A stretch of 64,000 nt of DNA from Stictocephala bisonia (GCA_035578905.1 JAQJVL010000154.1:405512-469511); one strand, 5' to 3'; numbered from the stretch's first letter, positions 36,990 to 51,649 are shown. The notes: generated from the letters alone by a model not told the origin. Translations and numbers: made by a program.

Positions 36990-38090
36990 TCCAGGGGTAT
37001 GTTAATATTTGTTTAACACCTCCAAGGTTTAAGGGGAGCAACATTTAAGTTGTAGGGGAAAAGAAATTTGTAAGGTTCAATTACGTTTACCTACACCAAA
37101 GCGTAAGCCGACAGGCAGTAAATTAATCATATGGGACGGTCATAATAATCGTAATTAAATGATAAGATATAATTAACTGTTGAGGGAATTTAATCTGGAT
37201 TGTTAATTTAAATTGTAGGTATATAAATACGTACGTCCATGTAATGGATCATTGTCCGTATAAGTGGTTGTTTTAAGTTGATATAGATATATATGTAGTA
37301 AATGAATAAATATATCGTTGAATAAATAAACCATAAATATTGGATACTTCTTGGCAAAGATAAAGGATAGCAACTAGGGCCATTTGAATATTTAGATTAT
37401 TGCTTTAAATATTTGTACAGTAATATAGTTAAATTGTACGGTAAATTGATTAGGTGGTCATAGTTAGTAAGGTGGATATATAAGTGTTTGATTGTTAATT
37501 TTGATGGGTAATCATTGATTAATTATTCTTGAGTATAGCTTGTTGGTGGATATATAATTTCACTTGTTAGTGTAGACGGCTTGCATATATAATACTTATT
37601 TAGCTGATTCTTAATGTGAAGTTATATAATTATTTAGAGGATTATGATTTAGTAGTATAGGAGTTCGCTGTCGCTTGTTGTGAATAATATTCTTGAAATT
37701 GTTGATTCCCCGGGCTGTATATTGAAAGCCAATGTTAATAGTAAATTGATTGAAGATTTATAAACGTATAATTATAATTCTATAATTTGTATTATCTAGT
37801 ATTGAATGAGAAGGGTATATCAAAGGAGGTGTATAGTATAAAATAGGATAAGATAATTGTAATATTTTGGAAGGGATTGTAAAAATGAGCTGCTGTAATA
37901 ATAAATTTGTGTTGTACTTTCACCAGTGTCAATAGTTATTCCAGGTCCTGGTTTCCTACACTAGCTAAGCGAGTCATTAAGTTCAAATTATTTCTCATTA
38001 CTTATATAATAGTCATTTGTGATTAACATTATAAACACTTTACATATTAGAGGAAGTAACACTTTACTTGGTGGAGAAAGAGTTTACAGT
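36990..38090 (+). repeat. LTR-like interspersed repeat, copy 1
   Basis: Starts TATGTTAATATTTGTTTAAC. It matches the minus strand of 62905-64000 through shared blocks such as TACACCAAAGCGTAAGC, ATCATTGTCCGTATAA, TCAATAGTTATTCCAGGTCC and CATTTGTGATT. An AATAAA-like signal at about 37900 precedes a GT-rich segment, as in an R-U5 region. It may be an LTR, but exact ends and target duplication are not clear. Confidence 0.6.
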
Positions 38091-38849
38091 GTTGATTTGT
38101 CAATGTAAATAGTAGCATGTCAAGGGAATTTTTCCGGAGAGGCGGGTCTTTTACCTTCAGATAATGAGAGATTTTCATTTACCGCATTCTAAAATAAAGA
38201 TATTTATAACGTTATAGATTAGCTACAAATCTGTGTGACTATATAACTTCTGGAAATGGTCAAATATAACAAAATAAAGCAACATATTCTTCTACGATAG
38301 AGTCTGGAATTGCTAAATATCAGTAAACAACTCGATAAGAACTCACACCTTTACTTTTATTAACTATTAATAATTAGGTCTTGATAAGTAAACCCGTGTT
38401 AGAGTTATTAAGTGATTATCTTGTGAATATCTCAGGTCTGAGGTACGTAACTGTGGTTTACCAAAATCAGGCAATACAACATTTGTATATTTTGTACTTG
38501 TATTGTAATAAATTTGACTTGTATGACAATAACTTGTATTGGTGGTATATGTATGAGTGGGTAAATATACACAAACCTAGTTGTCTCTCAGTTATTTTAA
38601 TTTTTCTAATTTAAAAGAAACAGGTAAAGATTTAAGTTTAAATTTTGGACAGAGACTGTAATTGTTGTAATCTACAATGAAAATACAGTAAATATTATAA
38701 TCATTACTATTTCAAATAACGTTAGCTTCTTGCAAAATGTATGGCTAAATTATATGTGAATCTGATAAACTATGTGAGTGTATCAGGTGTTTTAGTATAA
38801 AGCTGATGCATTTTATAACCGAAGTATTGGATTACCAATGGGTCAATAC

Positions 38850-39020
38850 CCATTCGTCCACCCATGCTCTTACTGTGGTATTGAGCCACCCACTTTTACA
38901 TACACGTAGCGTGCTATTGACCAACCCACCCTTCCATACATGTAAGGTGTTATTGATCCACCCACCCGTATATACATGTACAGTGGTATACCCACTCATC
39001 AATGTCACTGTATGTGTTTG
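38850..39020. repeat. Degenerate minisatellite (CCACCCACCC..ACAT family)
   Basis: Four diverged units with CCACCCAC, TACATGTA and GGTATTGA elements, the same family as the arrays at 43.4-45.2 and 53.96 kb. Confidence 0.6.
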
Positions 39021-42000
39021 GGTGTAACAATATCACTGCACGTTTTTATTCTAGATAAGTTGCTCAGCACTGGGGGCAATTGTACAGTCATAAACATATT
39101 TGTTTTTGTAAATTTTCATTTTAAACAGGTCTAAGAAAAATGTTGGAACTTTTGGTGTGATTTGAATATTGCAAATCTAGTTCTTCTAATTATTAAAAAA
39201 AAAAAACAATAATACTATTTAAATATTATAAGGCACTAAGAGCGACCATAACTAATATTACGTACGCCTCACGTGCCAACCTTCCCTCTCAAATGGCTTA
39301 TGTATTTTTATATTTTTCATTAAATTGCAATTTTAAAATGTTCAAAAATAACCCATTAGGTCAAGTTGCAACGTTCTAAGTTGGAAAATTTAATTTGGAT
39401 CTAAATCATAAGAAATTCTCCGACTGGCCAGTACGCATTGTTTTACGTCTTTGAGGGGAAACGTGTTCGTTGAGAAAACGTATCTAGAGGCTAAAAACGT
39501 CATTTTGTGCCCATTTCCAAGGTCCAAATCATTGTAGCTGTTGATAAACAGTGATTGGAGAGTGAGTTGTGTTTAAATTAAATATATGCAATAATTGAGA
39601 TTTTACACAATTTGATGTCAAATACAATCCTAATATTTAATACTGTATGGATAACAGTTTATATTCTATTTCCATTTTTATAGCATTAAAATAAGTCAGC
39701 GCTCCCATCCCGATAGGTTTATTAATAACTTACTAAAATGGAAAATTAAAAAAAAACACAAAAATATCTAACAACTAAGCTTTATTAGACAATATTGGAT
39801 AGGAATAACCATTTTCCGGATTTATGTTATAAATAGCCATCATGTAACATGTATTATAGGTTAATTACCTTCAATATGCCAGTGATAATGTAAATAAATA
39901 AATAAATTAAAAATAAAATAAATAAATAAAAATCTTGTAAAACCAGATTGAAGGTAATTAACCGATAATACATTAATCATAAGTGATTCAGAAAAAACAA
40001 CAACTATATGACGTCATATTACAGCCTACTAATTATATTAATAAAATATGTCTTAATTTTATGTTCCAGATCTTTATCAGACATCATATATGTACTAAAA
40101 TTAAATAAATAAAAACGTGTATTTGACTGTATTTATTGGAGAGTAAAAATTCTCAATGGTCTTTTACTTAATAACTATTCTAAAAGAGCACTTACTTATA
40201 CTTATCCTATATTTAATTTGATCATTTTTAAGAAATTAGGACACATTAATTTTAACAAAAACTTGAACATAATTTGAATATATTAATTTGCAATCATCTA
40301 ACATAAATACTAACAAATATGTTTTTACCATAACTCTAAATCTACATTTGGTTCAGTTGGATTTTTTTGTACTTGATTGGATTAACCAAACCATGGTTAA
40401 GATAAGTTCGGTTTGTTTAGGTTGGGTTCGTTTTACTTAAATGTGTTTATAAAATCCATATATTTTATTAATTTTCAATATTTGCTAAAAGAAATTACGA
40501 CTACAGAATAATTAACCACAATTATATGTTTCACATTCTATAGTCTACTTAATAATTAAAACATTGTCAACAATTTATTATTATCTCTAACCAAAACACA
40601 AGTTTCAATAAATTTAAATACTTTGGACCAAACTAACATCCTTCAACCATATTTTAAACAACATTTCTACACAATCAAAATAGTTTATTCATTGATGTTT
40701 TCTTTATCAGTGGACCAATATAAAAACTTTATTAACAATATATAATTTTTTCTGACCAAAACATATATTTTACATTTTAATGCTTTGGACCACACCCAAC
40801 AATAGGTGTGAGTATCAAACGAAATAGTTATGGTATGGACCCTAAACTATGTCTTATAACCCATATTTTTAGTTTTAATTAATTAACTTATTTTTCATTA
40901 TACAAGCAGAACCATTTGTTTAACTCTAAGAGATAATTGCTTACTAATGGTATATATTCCTGTAAAAAAAACCTATAATGATAAATAAATACATTTAATT
41001 ATAATTCAATCAAAAATCGACTTGGCTATTTGTAAATTCAATTAAATAAATAGTAGATTCTATTTAGTCAATATTAGAAAAACAGTTCTAGTAACTCAAT
41101 AAAAAACGAATGATCACTCACAACAGTACAAAGTAATAAAAAGATTTTCCCGGAATCTCAAGGTCAAGTTCTTACTAAGTTCATAACAGATAATGATGAC
41201 TTCTGACTGAAGTACATTCTAAAAACTAGCATAAACAAAGCACGTCTTTGCATCTGCGCTAGAGCTTATCGAGCGTTACCGAGCTCTATGCCGTTGGCCT
41301 TGATTGACGAAGAAAACTCACTTATTGGACAATTGTTTAGATGATTTTTAGAAATTTAAGTCATATAATCAAATAAAAATTATTGCTAGTTTCAGGTTGA
41401 GACCTTTGGAAAACAATGTTTTCATTATCAAAAACAAAAAGGAATCAGTCTGTTTATTCATTGTCTAAATATACCATCCATTTTTTAGAAGAAAAATCAC
41501 CCGTTGTCCAGTTATTTCTGCTTTCTTACTTTTTTTTCTTTCGTTTTGTTATTTATTTTACAGAATTAACATTAAAGTTCCGTCATTTACAGTTATCTGT
41601 TTAAAATCATAGTCCATCAAACACATATTATTTGTTATTTTGTTGTTAAAAAGGTTATTTTAATTTTTATATGTGAACGAGTCATTATTATGCATACTAG
41701 ACAGTTTTAAAAATACAAGGTGATAATTCTACCATCTATTACTTCTTTTTTAGTACTCATAATTAAAATTAATATTTTTGGTAATACGTAAAGAAATTCA
41801 ATAGTGTGTCATGATAAAGTATTATACTTTTGTAGTTGAAATATTGATCAATTATGATTTGAGGGTTTATATTAATAAAGCAATAGAGTTTGAACTAAAA
41901 GGAATTCCTTTATTATTATTATAAGAAAAAGTTATTTATTAGAATAATATAGTCTAATAATATATTTGTTTACTTTAAAGTTACTAGCATCTTAAGTTAT

Positions 42001-43390
42001 AAAGTTACTATTTTTTCTGAATAATTGTTTAGTAAGTATTTTGATGGTAGATTTTAAATAGGTAGTTTTTTTATTTAATTTTATCAAACATGTTACAAAA
42101 TATGGCAATACTTTTTGCCACCAAACGTATTTTTTTTGTTAAAATAATAAATTGATTTTAATGATTAACTGAAAATATATTTTTACGGTATTGAGCTTTT
42201 AGTTATGATATTTGTATATAAACCACAAAAATAACATATTAACCAATAACTGTTTTATTCAAATGCTGTCCCAACTATTTTATCCAAATAGAAATAGTTA
42301 AACGTGTAACAAAAATCACTCAATTTAGTCAAACACCCAGAGTAAATGTCACGTGTGATAGATATACTGTTCACTCCCCCTCTAAGGGGATTAAACAATT
42401 AACAATTAATTATGTTGGTGAAACTGGAATTTACTATATCATTTTAACTATTATGAATACTCCAATACAATTCAATTCACTAAACAACACTGTATAAAAT
42501 CATATAAAAGTGGGATTATTGTTGGAATGACGTAGCTATGTTTCTAGCAGTGACTGTACTAAGAACATGTTACAGTGCGTGGTGGAGGACAAAATCTGTA
42601 GTCTTGCACTTTTCTCAAGCCATTAACCATGGCTCGGATACTACCTTGTTTAAGTAATTTTTTTCATAATAAACATTTGCGTCTGGATGTATTTGTTTCC
42701 TTTAAATATCAATTAAATTAAAATAGCAAATTTCAAAATTATATTCCAATCGAGTGATGTATTCCTAATAACAGTACTGAACATTTTAGTTTTTAAATTT
42801 TTAAGTAAATAATCCTAAATATCCATTTATCAATATGAATAACTACCACTCGTTATTTTAGATTTTATTTTTATATAATGCATAAAAAAAAACTTATACA
42901 TTAAAAACTAATCCCAATGCTGTATTAATAGCAAGAAAATCATTTAAATGAAAGTGCTTAAATATTTCAAATAAATACTTTTTTCATTCAGGAAATAAAA
43001 TTACTACTGTTTCTTATAATTAAATGGCAGAGGTTAAAATGTATTTATCGTAACTTGAAGGATGAGAAAAAACGGAAAAATTATAATCAGTAACATAGTG
43101 TTGTCTGTAAGACGTGTGACTGACCAGTTGTATCAGTTGGTCTATTAAACCATGAAACCAGTTGACTGTTCGGATAAACCCAAATATCATTAAGGATTGC
43201 CTTTGATCTTTGAACTTAAACATGCTGAGTTAAAAAAAGAGACAAGAAACCAAGTGGGGAATTTTAATGTGTTTTGTTCATGTCGTATCTTGACCTAATA
43301 AATTCATTCGTGCATTTATATGAAGTGAGTATAATTGGTTGAATAATATTGAATATTTATAAATATTACATATATTTATAAAAAAGGTAT
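39021..43390. other. AT-rich intergenic region with a small inverted repeat
   Basis: No gene recognised. At 39852-39874 and 39951-39973 an inverted pair (GGTTAATTACCTTCAA core) flanks a (TAAA)n-rich loop, probably a small non-autonomous element. Confidence 0.4.
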
Positions 43391-43393
43391 ATT

Positions 43394-43650
43394 ATGTACA
43401 GTGGTACTGACTCTCCCACCCACCCATACATGTACAGTGGTACTGACTCTCCCACCCACCCATACATGTACAGTGGTACTGACTCTCCCACCCACCCATA
43501 CATGTACGGTGGTACTACCTCTCCTACCCACCCATACATGTACAGTGGTACTGAGTCTTCCATCCACCCATACATGAATAGTGGTACTGTGTCTGCCACC
43601 CACCCATACATGTACAGTAGTACTGACTCTCCCACCCACTTATTGTATGA
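43394..43650. repeat. 36-bp minisatellite array 1
   Basis: Seven units with CCACCCATACATGTACAGTG. Period 36 bp, so several frames stay open on both strands; the 87-101-codon ORFs here are not genes. Confidence 0.95.
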
Positions 43651-43904
43651 AGTATCTCCGCCCGCTGTCATTAGACGGATTTTATAACTTGACTGCAGGA
43701 ATAATACGGTTCATATTGCATCGAAAGGGAAACTGTAAATATTACGGACATTAATTATATTCACAGTACATCGATAAGCTATCATAATTTGTAATACTTT
43801 AAGTACCGTTTCCTGAGCTAACCTAACCTAACCTAACCCAACCAGAACTATTAAACAGAGTCAGACCCAAAACAGAACTTTGGGAAGCCCTCTATTGATC
43901 AGAC

Positions 43905-44135
43905 CACCCACCCATACACGTACAAAGGTATTGAACCACCTGCCCACCCATACACGTACAAAAGTACAATACCACCGTGCGTGCATGGGTGGGCGGGTGG
44001 GTCAATACCACCGTGCGTGCATGGGTAGGCAAGTGGGTCAATACCACTGTACGTGTATGGGTGGGTGTGTGAATACCACTGTACGTGTATGGGTGGGCGG
44101 GTGTGTCAATACCACTGTATGTGTATGGGAAGTCG
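43905..44135. repeat. Minisatellite array 2, both orientations
   Basis: Two units in the CCACCCACCCATACACGTAC orientation are followed by four in the reverse (TGGGTGGGCGGGTG) orientation, so the array turns over near 43975. Confidence 0.85.
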
Positions 44136-44280
44136 GAGTATTTTGGCCAACTTAAAAAACGAAGACAAAAACATTCTTTGTCTCACATGATATCAAAACC
44201 CTGTTGTAACCATGTGCACCTGTTGAATGAGGAAAATCTAGTAAACGAGCAGAACTAAATATTGAGTCGTATTCATACTG

Positions 44281-45220
44281 TACAGTGGTACTGACTCTCC
44301 CACACCTAGGCATGTACGGTGGTACTACCTCTCTTACCTACCCAGACATGTACATTGGTACTGACTCTCCCACCCACCCATACATGTACAGTGGTACTGA
44401 CTCTCCCACCTACCCAGACATGTACAGTGGTACTGACTCTTCCACCCACCCATACATGTACAGTAGTATTGACTCTCCCACCCACTTATACATGTACAGT
44501 GGTAATGACTCTCCCGCCCACCCTTACATGTACAGTGGTACTACCTCTCTTACCCACCCAGACATGTACATTGGTATTGACTCTCCCACCCACCCATACA
44601 TGTACAGTGGTACTACCTCTCCCACCTACCCATACATGTACAGTGGTACTAACTCTCCCATCCACCCATACATGTATAGTGGTACTACCTCTCCCACCCA
44701 CCCAGACATGTACATTGGTACTACCTCTCCCACCCACCCAGACATGTACATTGGTATTGACTCTCCCGCCCACCCATACATGTACAGTGGTACTACCTCT
44801 CTCACCCACCCATACATGTACAGTGGTACTAACTCGCCCATCCACCCATACATGTATAGTGGTAGTACCTCTCCCACCCACCCAGACATGTACATTGGTA
44901 TTGACTCTCCCACCCACCCAGACATGTACATTGGTATTGACTCTCCCACCCACCCAGACATGTACATTGGTATTGACTCTCCCGCCCTGCCTTACATGTA
45001 CAGTGGTACTACCTCTCTTACCCACCCAGACATGTACATTGGTATTGACTCTCCCACCCACCCATACATGTACAGTGGTACTACCTCTCCCACCCACCCA
45101 TACATGTACAGTGGTACTAACTCTCCCATCCACCCATACATGTATAGTGGTACTGAGTCTCCCACCCACCCATACATGTACAGTGGTACTGCCACTCCCG
45201 CCAACCCTTACACTTAAAGT
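44281..45220. repeat. 36-bp minisatellite array 3 (~26 units)
   Basis: Units of CCACCCACCCATACATGTAC plus GTGGTACTGACTCTCC alternate between several subtypes (ATACATGTACAGTGGT and AGACATGTACATTGGT) in higher-order order. ORFs of 310 and 343 codons (plus) and 265 codons (minus) exist only because the period is a multiple of three. Confidence 0.95.
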
Positions 45221-47615
45221 GGTATTGCCCAACATCCAGCCAACAGTCTTACTACCAGAGGTTTTACTCCAACCACTACACATACAGAGGTCTTACTATC
45301 TTTTAACAAAAATTATACTTAATTTATGCAATGAGTGTATACTAATTTAGGGGACTAGCTTTAACACGAAAGGGGAAATATTTTTTTTATAATGAAAAAG
45401 GTTTTCTTATAACAGACTAATAAGGCTCACAAACAAAAGGTGATATTAATACTTGGAACAAAACATTTAACAAGAACTGCAAAAAGTATTTTCCCATAAA
45501 TTATAATAAATGAATTTATTACACGAATGCAACATGGACATTTCAATTCATCCTCCGCAGAGTATTCACCCTTTATTTAAACACCTCAACAGATATGTAG
45601 GAGTGTATATTTAACTGTCAACGACCACAGCCCTCAAGTCCTAATCCCACCCTCCGGTTATCAGAGGCACAAGGGTTTGTAACTTTCACTCTCTAAATAT
45701 CAAAGGAACAAGCATGAGTTGATTAATTTACAAAGACAGGTTGAACAACAGTCAAAATACCAACATCGCAATAATTATACGACTAAAATGTGTCATAGAC
45801 ATGTTAGAGAATTAAACGGACATATGTCTTCTCAAAGGATAAGTAATTAAAGTACTACAAAGACAGTTAACACCAATGTATAAAGATCCTTGTCGACAGT
45901 GAACAGCCAAACATATAACATTAGTTAAACGTTCCACATTCCACGATCAGATCACAGTTTCGTCAACCTAATATGAATTAGTTTGTTACTTTACTAGTAT
46001 TTACAACTGTAATCAAGCACTGTTTGTAGATTTTAAACATTAACATATTTAAAAACAAATTAATATTACCTATTATTAAAATTATTTCATATTAAACCTT
46101 AGGACATATTTGTTTTCATAAATAAAATATCTCTCATTAAAATTGGTAAATACAATTTTATACTAGTTTTTTTATAATACAGTTGTTTGAACATTACAAA
46201 AAAATTACCATATAGTATGATTTAGATACTTAAAAGAAACTAATTTTATTCCCAATAACTACGTTTTTAAGAAAATATATCCCTGTGGAGTTATAAAATC
46301 AAAGATTTTAATTTATAGATGATTTCATTATTAATAAAACCTTTCAACTGGTTTTGTATGTGCTCCCTTCAGAATGTTCTGTAACGTTCTCTACACTTTT
46401 CTGGAAATCATATATTTAAATAACAAATAAAGGATTTCCCCTCATCAGCCACTAAATTTGGTTTATAATGATAGGGAGCTGACGATCGAACATATTTAAA
46501 TGGACAGTATTCACTCAAACATAAATAAAATGCCATATGAAATTGATTAAAGTCATTTCACATTTAGTTTTTCTAAGGCCTGAAATGTAGGAGAACTAAA
46601 GAGGTAAGAACACACTATCTGCTTATATTCACTACAAATGAAATATATATTATTCTTTTGTATTTACTAATAAATAAGTTATGTCATATTGAGTATTCTA
46701 CTACTTTAATTGTCTGCAATATATTTTATGTCTGAGGATGCTTTCTTGTATGTAAAAGAGACTGACAACATTTAAAAAGTGTATTGGAAATAATGTGATT
46801 TTTAAAATTATCTTGGTTAAAATTTGACTTAACTTGTTATGTTAATACCTAATGTTTTTTCTCAGTGTACAAATAATTACTATTATTGTACATATCGATG
46901 ATATGTCACACAACAAAATATGGTGATGGAGTTCGGTAAACCACCATATTGGCTAGTTCCTACATACTCTATTTACCTTTTACATATAATGTATGAAATA
47001 CTATACCTACACTCTGACATTGTGTGTATTTGGTCGACAACCACATTACATGCAACTCGATAACAGCGATCAGTCAGTCTGTGTAACCATGTCAGTCGTA
47101 GTGCAGTACTAATGTCTCCTTGTTTGTTTTTACGTCTTCAAACATTGATGGAAGTAAAGTATATAATGAAAATCTTTTTATAGAAAAAAGAGCATAATAA
47201 ATTATGATTTATTATATTGATTATTATGATATATTATAATGATTGTTATGATTTATTATAATATTACTTTTAATCTACACACTATCCAATAAATCACTTC
47301 TATATAACTTAACTAAGCTATATTTAAAATTATTAAATTAAATGCTGAAACATTGGAAGCATTTGTTTTAATAAATCTTCTTTTTAGCAACATATCATAA
47401 ATGAGTAAACTAGTTTTGTTTGATATGTTTTTAACATGCATTATTTAATGCAAACAAATAACTTATATTAAAAAAAATACAATGCAAGATATACGTTATT
47501 AGATACAAAAATATAAATTTCGCACTACACACACTTCATACAATATAGTACAACAAATATAAATGTCATGGATTGATTTTGGTAACCTTGGAAAATCCCC
47601 TTGGATTTAGGGGGG
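45221..47615. other. AT-rich intergenic region
   Basis: No gene or element recognised. Confidence 0.4.
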
Positions 47616-47619
47616 TTAA

Positions 47620-50600
47620 CCCGTCTGTGGCCGAAGGGGGTAACTGAGTTACCCCAGAGTCTAAAATATCCTGATTATTGTAATATTGAGCTTTTATATT
47701 AGCACAAAAGTTGATGTATTTGTTCATACAACCTATTATGACATAAAATAATTGATATGGTAAGGGAATAAATTTGGGTCAGTTATAAGCAAGTTTTACT
47801 GGTAGTGTAACTTGGTTAGCCATGTCGGGAATGCACGTCCTGACGAATGTGCCTTTCAAAACTGGCATATAATTAAATCTAAAGACCATACTTTCTGTTG
47901 TGGGATGATTTTCATCGTTACAATATGTCGAACAATTTCTATAATGTGAATGACTTCCAGAAAATATTTGGTGTGAATGATTCAAATAATTTAGTCGTTG
48001 AGGATAAAGAAATTTATGAGCTTTTACAGTGTGCAGACTATAGTGACAGTGACGATAAAGAGAATGATAATATAGAGAAACAACATCGTTTCCCTGATGA
48101 GGTTAGGGAAGGTGATGATTTACTTCATTGCGGAGGTGCAGACTTACCTCAAGGAAATGTTTCTACACCAGAACCCAGCCAAGAACCTACTGAGGTAAAT
48201 CTGACTTATAATAACTCAGTTGAGGAGAATGATAATAAAGAGGAACAACATCGTTTCCCTGATGAGGTTAGGGAAGGTGATGTTTTACTTCATTGCGGAG
48301 ATGCAGACTCACCTCAGGGAAATGTTTCTACACTAGAACCCAGCCAAAAAGCTACTGAGGTAAATCTGACTTATGATAACTCAGTTGAGGAGAATGATAA
48401 TATAGAGGAACAACATCGTTTCCCTGATGAGGTTAGGGAAGGTGATGATTTACTTCACTGTGGAGGTGCAGACCTACCTCAAGGAAATGTTTCTCCACCA
48501 GAACCCAGCCAAGAACCTACTGAGGTAAATCTGACTTATGATAACTCAGTTGAGGAGAATGATAATATAGAGGAACAACATCGTTTCCCTGATGAGGTTA
48601 GGGAAGGTGATGATTTACTTCATTGTGGAGGTGCAGACCAATCTCAAGGAAATGTTTCTACACCAGAACCCAGCCAAGAACCTACTGAGGTAAATCTGAC
48701 TTATGATAACTCAGTTGAGGAGAATGATAATATAGAGGAACAACATCGTTTCCCTGATGAGGTTAGGGAAGGTGACGATTTACTTCATTACGGAGGTGCC
48801 GACTTACCTCAAGGAAATGTTTCTACACCAGAACCCAGCCGAGAACCTACTGAGGTAGATCTGACTTATGATAACTCAGTTGAGGAGAATGATAATATAG
48901 AGAAACAACATCGTTTCCCTAATGAGGTTAGGGAAGATGATGATTTACTTCATTGCGGAGGTGCAGACTTACCTCAAGGAAATGTTTCTGCACCAGAACC
49001 CAGCCTAGAACCTACTGAGGTAAATCTGACTTACGATAACTCAGTTGAGGAGAATGATAATATAGAGGAACAACATCGTTTCCCTGATGAGGTTAGGGAA
49101 GGTGATATTTTACCTCATTGCGGAGATGCTGATCTACCTCAGGGAAATGTTTCTACACCAGAACCCAGCCAAGAACCTACTGAGGTAAATTCGATTTATG
49201 ATAACTCAGTTGAGGAGAATGATCTCTTCATGCAACTGTGAAAACGTGCAGGTAAACGTGGATTTCACTGGTATAAGTCACCTCCACATCAAGCAAGAAG
49301 GAGGCATGTAAATATCGTAAATGCTAATTCTGGGCTTACCCAATGTAGTAAAGTAATTGGTTTTATTATTGATTTATTCTTTTATGAAAATATGCCAAAA
49401 CAGATTTTGTTTTACACTAATGTACAAGGAAGATTAACATTTCAGTCAAACAATTTGAAAAGAGTAGGAAAAATCATTATTATAATCCAATTATTTCTGT
49501 TGATATTTTATTAAGAAGTTCTTCTTGCATATATTGGAATTCTCTTAGTAGCTGGAGCTGATACAACCTCAAAAATGTATGTACACCAAATGTGGTTTAC
49601 TGACCCAGATTTTGCTACTCCTATCTATACTGTCACTTTATCAAAGGATACATTTTCTGAGATATAATTTTCTGAGATTTGATGACTTTCAATCAAGCTC
49701 ATCGTATGGTACTTGATCTATCCAAGCATATACAATTTGGACAGCGTGGAATAGCTGTGGACAACTTTTTTACCTCCACCCCACTCGCTTAGGATATGTT
49801 AACACAAAATGTACATTAATTGGTATTGTAAGCGCAAAAAGTTGAGATACCTCAAGAGTTCTTACCAAAAAAACATAGAGAATAACATTCCACGTTGTTC
49901 GGTTTCACTGACAACATTAGAATGTGCTCATATGTTTCTGAAAGAGAAAAAAAGCATTATATTATTTTCAACTCAACATTTAGATGACAGTGTTAGCATT
50001 GATTACCCAGGAAAAAACCAAAAATGATATTCGATTTAAATTCTACAAAAGCTGGAGTTGACACAGGTGATCAAATGACAAGGAAATATTCTTGTGTGAG
50101 ACAAAAAACCGTTGGCACCACAGAATATTTATGGAACTCATTGACATTATACTCTGAATAGTTATGTAATTTGGAAGGAGAACAATCCAGAATAGGATAT
50201 ACAACATTTGAGCAGGAGAAAGAGTTTCTTGATAGAACTAGCAAAACACATTGCTTTACCTAATATGAGATTGCGCCTCTCACAAAACATTCAAAGCAGG
50301 ATTATAAACAGCATCCGGCTATCTGTAGGTCCATTATTAGATTCCGATGACCTGTTGACAAGAAAAGAGATGGACAAGATCGCAATCAAACAACAGCTCT
50401 GTCTAAAGGAATTCGTTACTCTTTTTGTACTAGAAAAAAGATAGGAAAACTAGACGTGTTTTTTATGCAAAAAACCTGTATTCATTGATCCGCAGTAAGG
50501 AGATGATGGTAAAGTGAATTGAGTGTAAGAAAAAAAGGAACCCAAAAATGTTACAGAAAAGATCTGCTAACGTTTCATTATGTTGCAATTTTGTATCATT

Positions 50601-50801
50601 TAAATATTTTATGTTGCTTCAAATATACTATCAATTACGTGTTTGTTAACACATATAAAACTAATTTAAAATATATTTTTATCATTATTTTCCATGTGTA
50701 GTAAAAACATTAAAATGATAATAAAGTAAAAAACAAGTGGGGTAGCTCAGTTACCCCTCTTGTTTAATCGTGTTATAAAATAGGGGTTGGCAACTGACGG
50801 G
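47620..50801 (+). mobile_element. piggyBac-family transposon, degraded
   Basis: It begins CCCGTCTGTGGCC (13 bp) after TTAA (47616-47619), followed by a 3-4-bp spacer and the near-palindromic GGGGTAACTGAGTTACCCC. The right end, read inward, is CCCGTCAGTTGCC, a 31-bp spacer and GGGGTAACTGAGCTACCCC. The 13-bp terminal and 19-bp subterminal repeats with unequal spacers are exactly the arrangement known for piggyBac. The right target site reads TAAA (50802-50805), one change from TTAA. Length 3,182 bp. Confidence 0.93.
47925..50460 (+). pseudogene. piggyBac-like transposase pseudogene with expanded N-terminal repeat
   Basis: An open segment from ATG 47925 (in frame with an upstream ATG 47898) runs to 49241 and consists mostly of seven copies of a 55-residue acidic unit (QHRFPDEVREGDDLLHCGG core, 165 bp each). 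After the stop the transposase continues in several broken frames: FHWYKSPPHQARRRHVNIV (~49262), the ILFYTNVQG stretch (~49410), AVDNFF-like VDNFFTSTP (~49756), LTTLECAH (~49908), AGVDTGDQMTRKYSCVRQ (~50053, holding a conserved Asp of the family) and a C-terminal Cys-rich end (~50450). Numerous frameshifts make it inactive. The N-terminal acidic region is normal for the family; its seven-fold amplification is not. Confidence 0.9.
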
Positions 50802-50805
50802 TAAA

Positions 50806-51645
50806 CGTGGTTTGCCGAAGTCGATTACCATAATACTTTTACATTTATACTTATATGGTAAGAAATGTATATTAGTGACATTTTTATATCATTATAATTC
50901 TTTAAATATACAGTTTATCTCTGATGATTATTGAAAACAATGAACCTTTATAATGAATAACAAAGTTGCACTCTTAAAATGCTACGATTTCCCTGGTTAC
51001 TAATTGTTGCTGAATTCTGTGTATTTATACATTCTACATGAAGTATATTTTTTATCAATACGTAAATGAAATTTAGTAGTACAGTAATCAAAACAATTAA
51101 TGTGATGTCTTGGTTATAAAATACATGACTGATCCTCAAAGGGAGGTAAATGAAGTATCACTAAATGCATGACACTTACAACTATTGCTTATTCGTTTTT
51201 ACCATGATGTAAACATTCCGATATTTTCGCCTTTAAAACCCATATTTTAATTTGGTAAATATGTAAATTCTATCAAATTCAAAAGTAACTTTATTTCACA
51301 AAAGCATGTACGATAATACAAAACTAAACCTAATCTAACAAACAAAAAATAATTGTTGTGAAAAGAAGTTTGGTAGCCGAAAGAAAAACCTATGTTGGGA
51401 TTACTTGTTTAAAACAAACTAAATAATTTGCACTGAAAATAGAGAATATACGTAACATGTCTATGTTCTACTCATCACTTACACCTTAATATGTGGAATT
51501 CATACTTTAAAGCTGCATTTTTTATTTTGTTAAAATAGGTGCCTGCCCTAAACCGCCAATAATTACTAATAAATAACACTATAAAATATATATAAGTATA
51601 TATGCATGTATTTTTATGTACTACGTTTTTTCTTTCTTATTTACT
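50806..51645. other. AT-rich intergenic region
   Basis: No gene or element recognised. Confidence 0.4.
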
Positions 51646-51649
51646 ATAG

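Noticed and set aside
43818..43839. Telomere-like (CCTAA)n
   Set aside because: Only about four units of the insect TTAGG-type repeat, inside an ordinary region; too short to call a telomeric relic.
44285..45350. ORFs of 310 and 343 codons (plus) and 265 codons (minus)
   Set aside because: All arise from a 36-bp minisatellite whose period is a multiple of three, so several frames are open at once.
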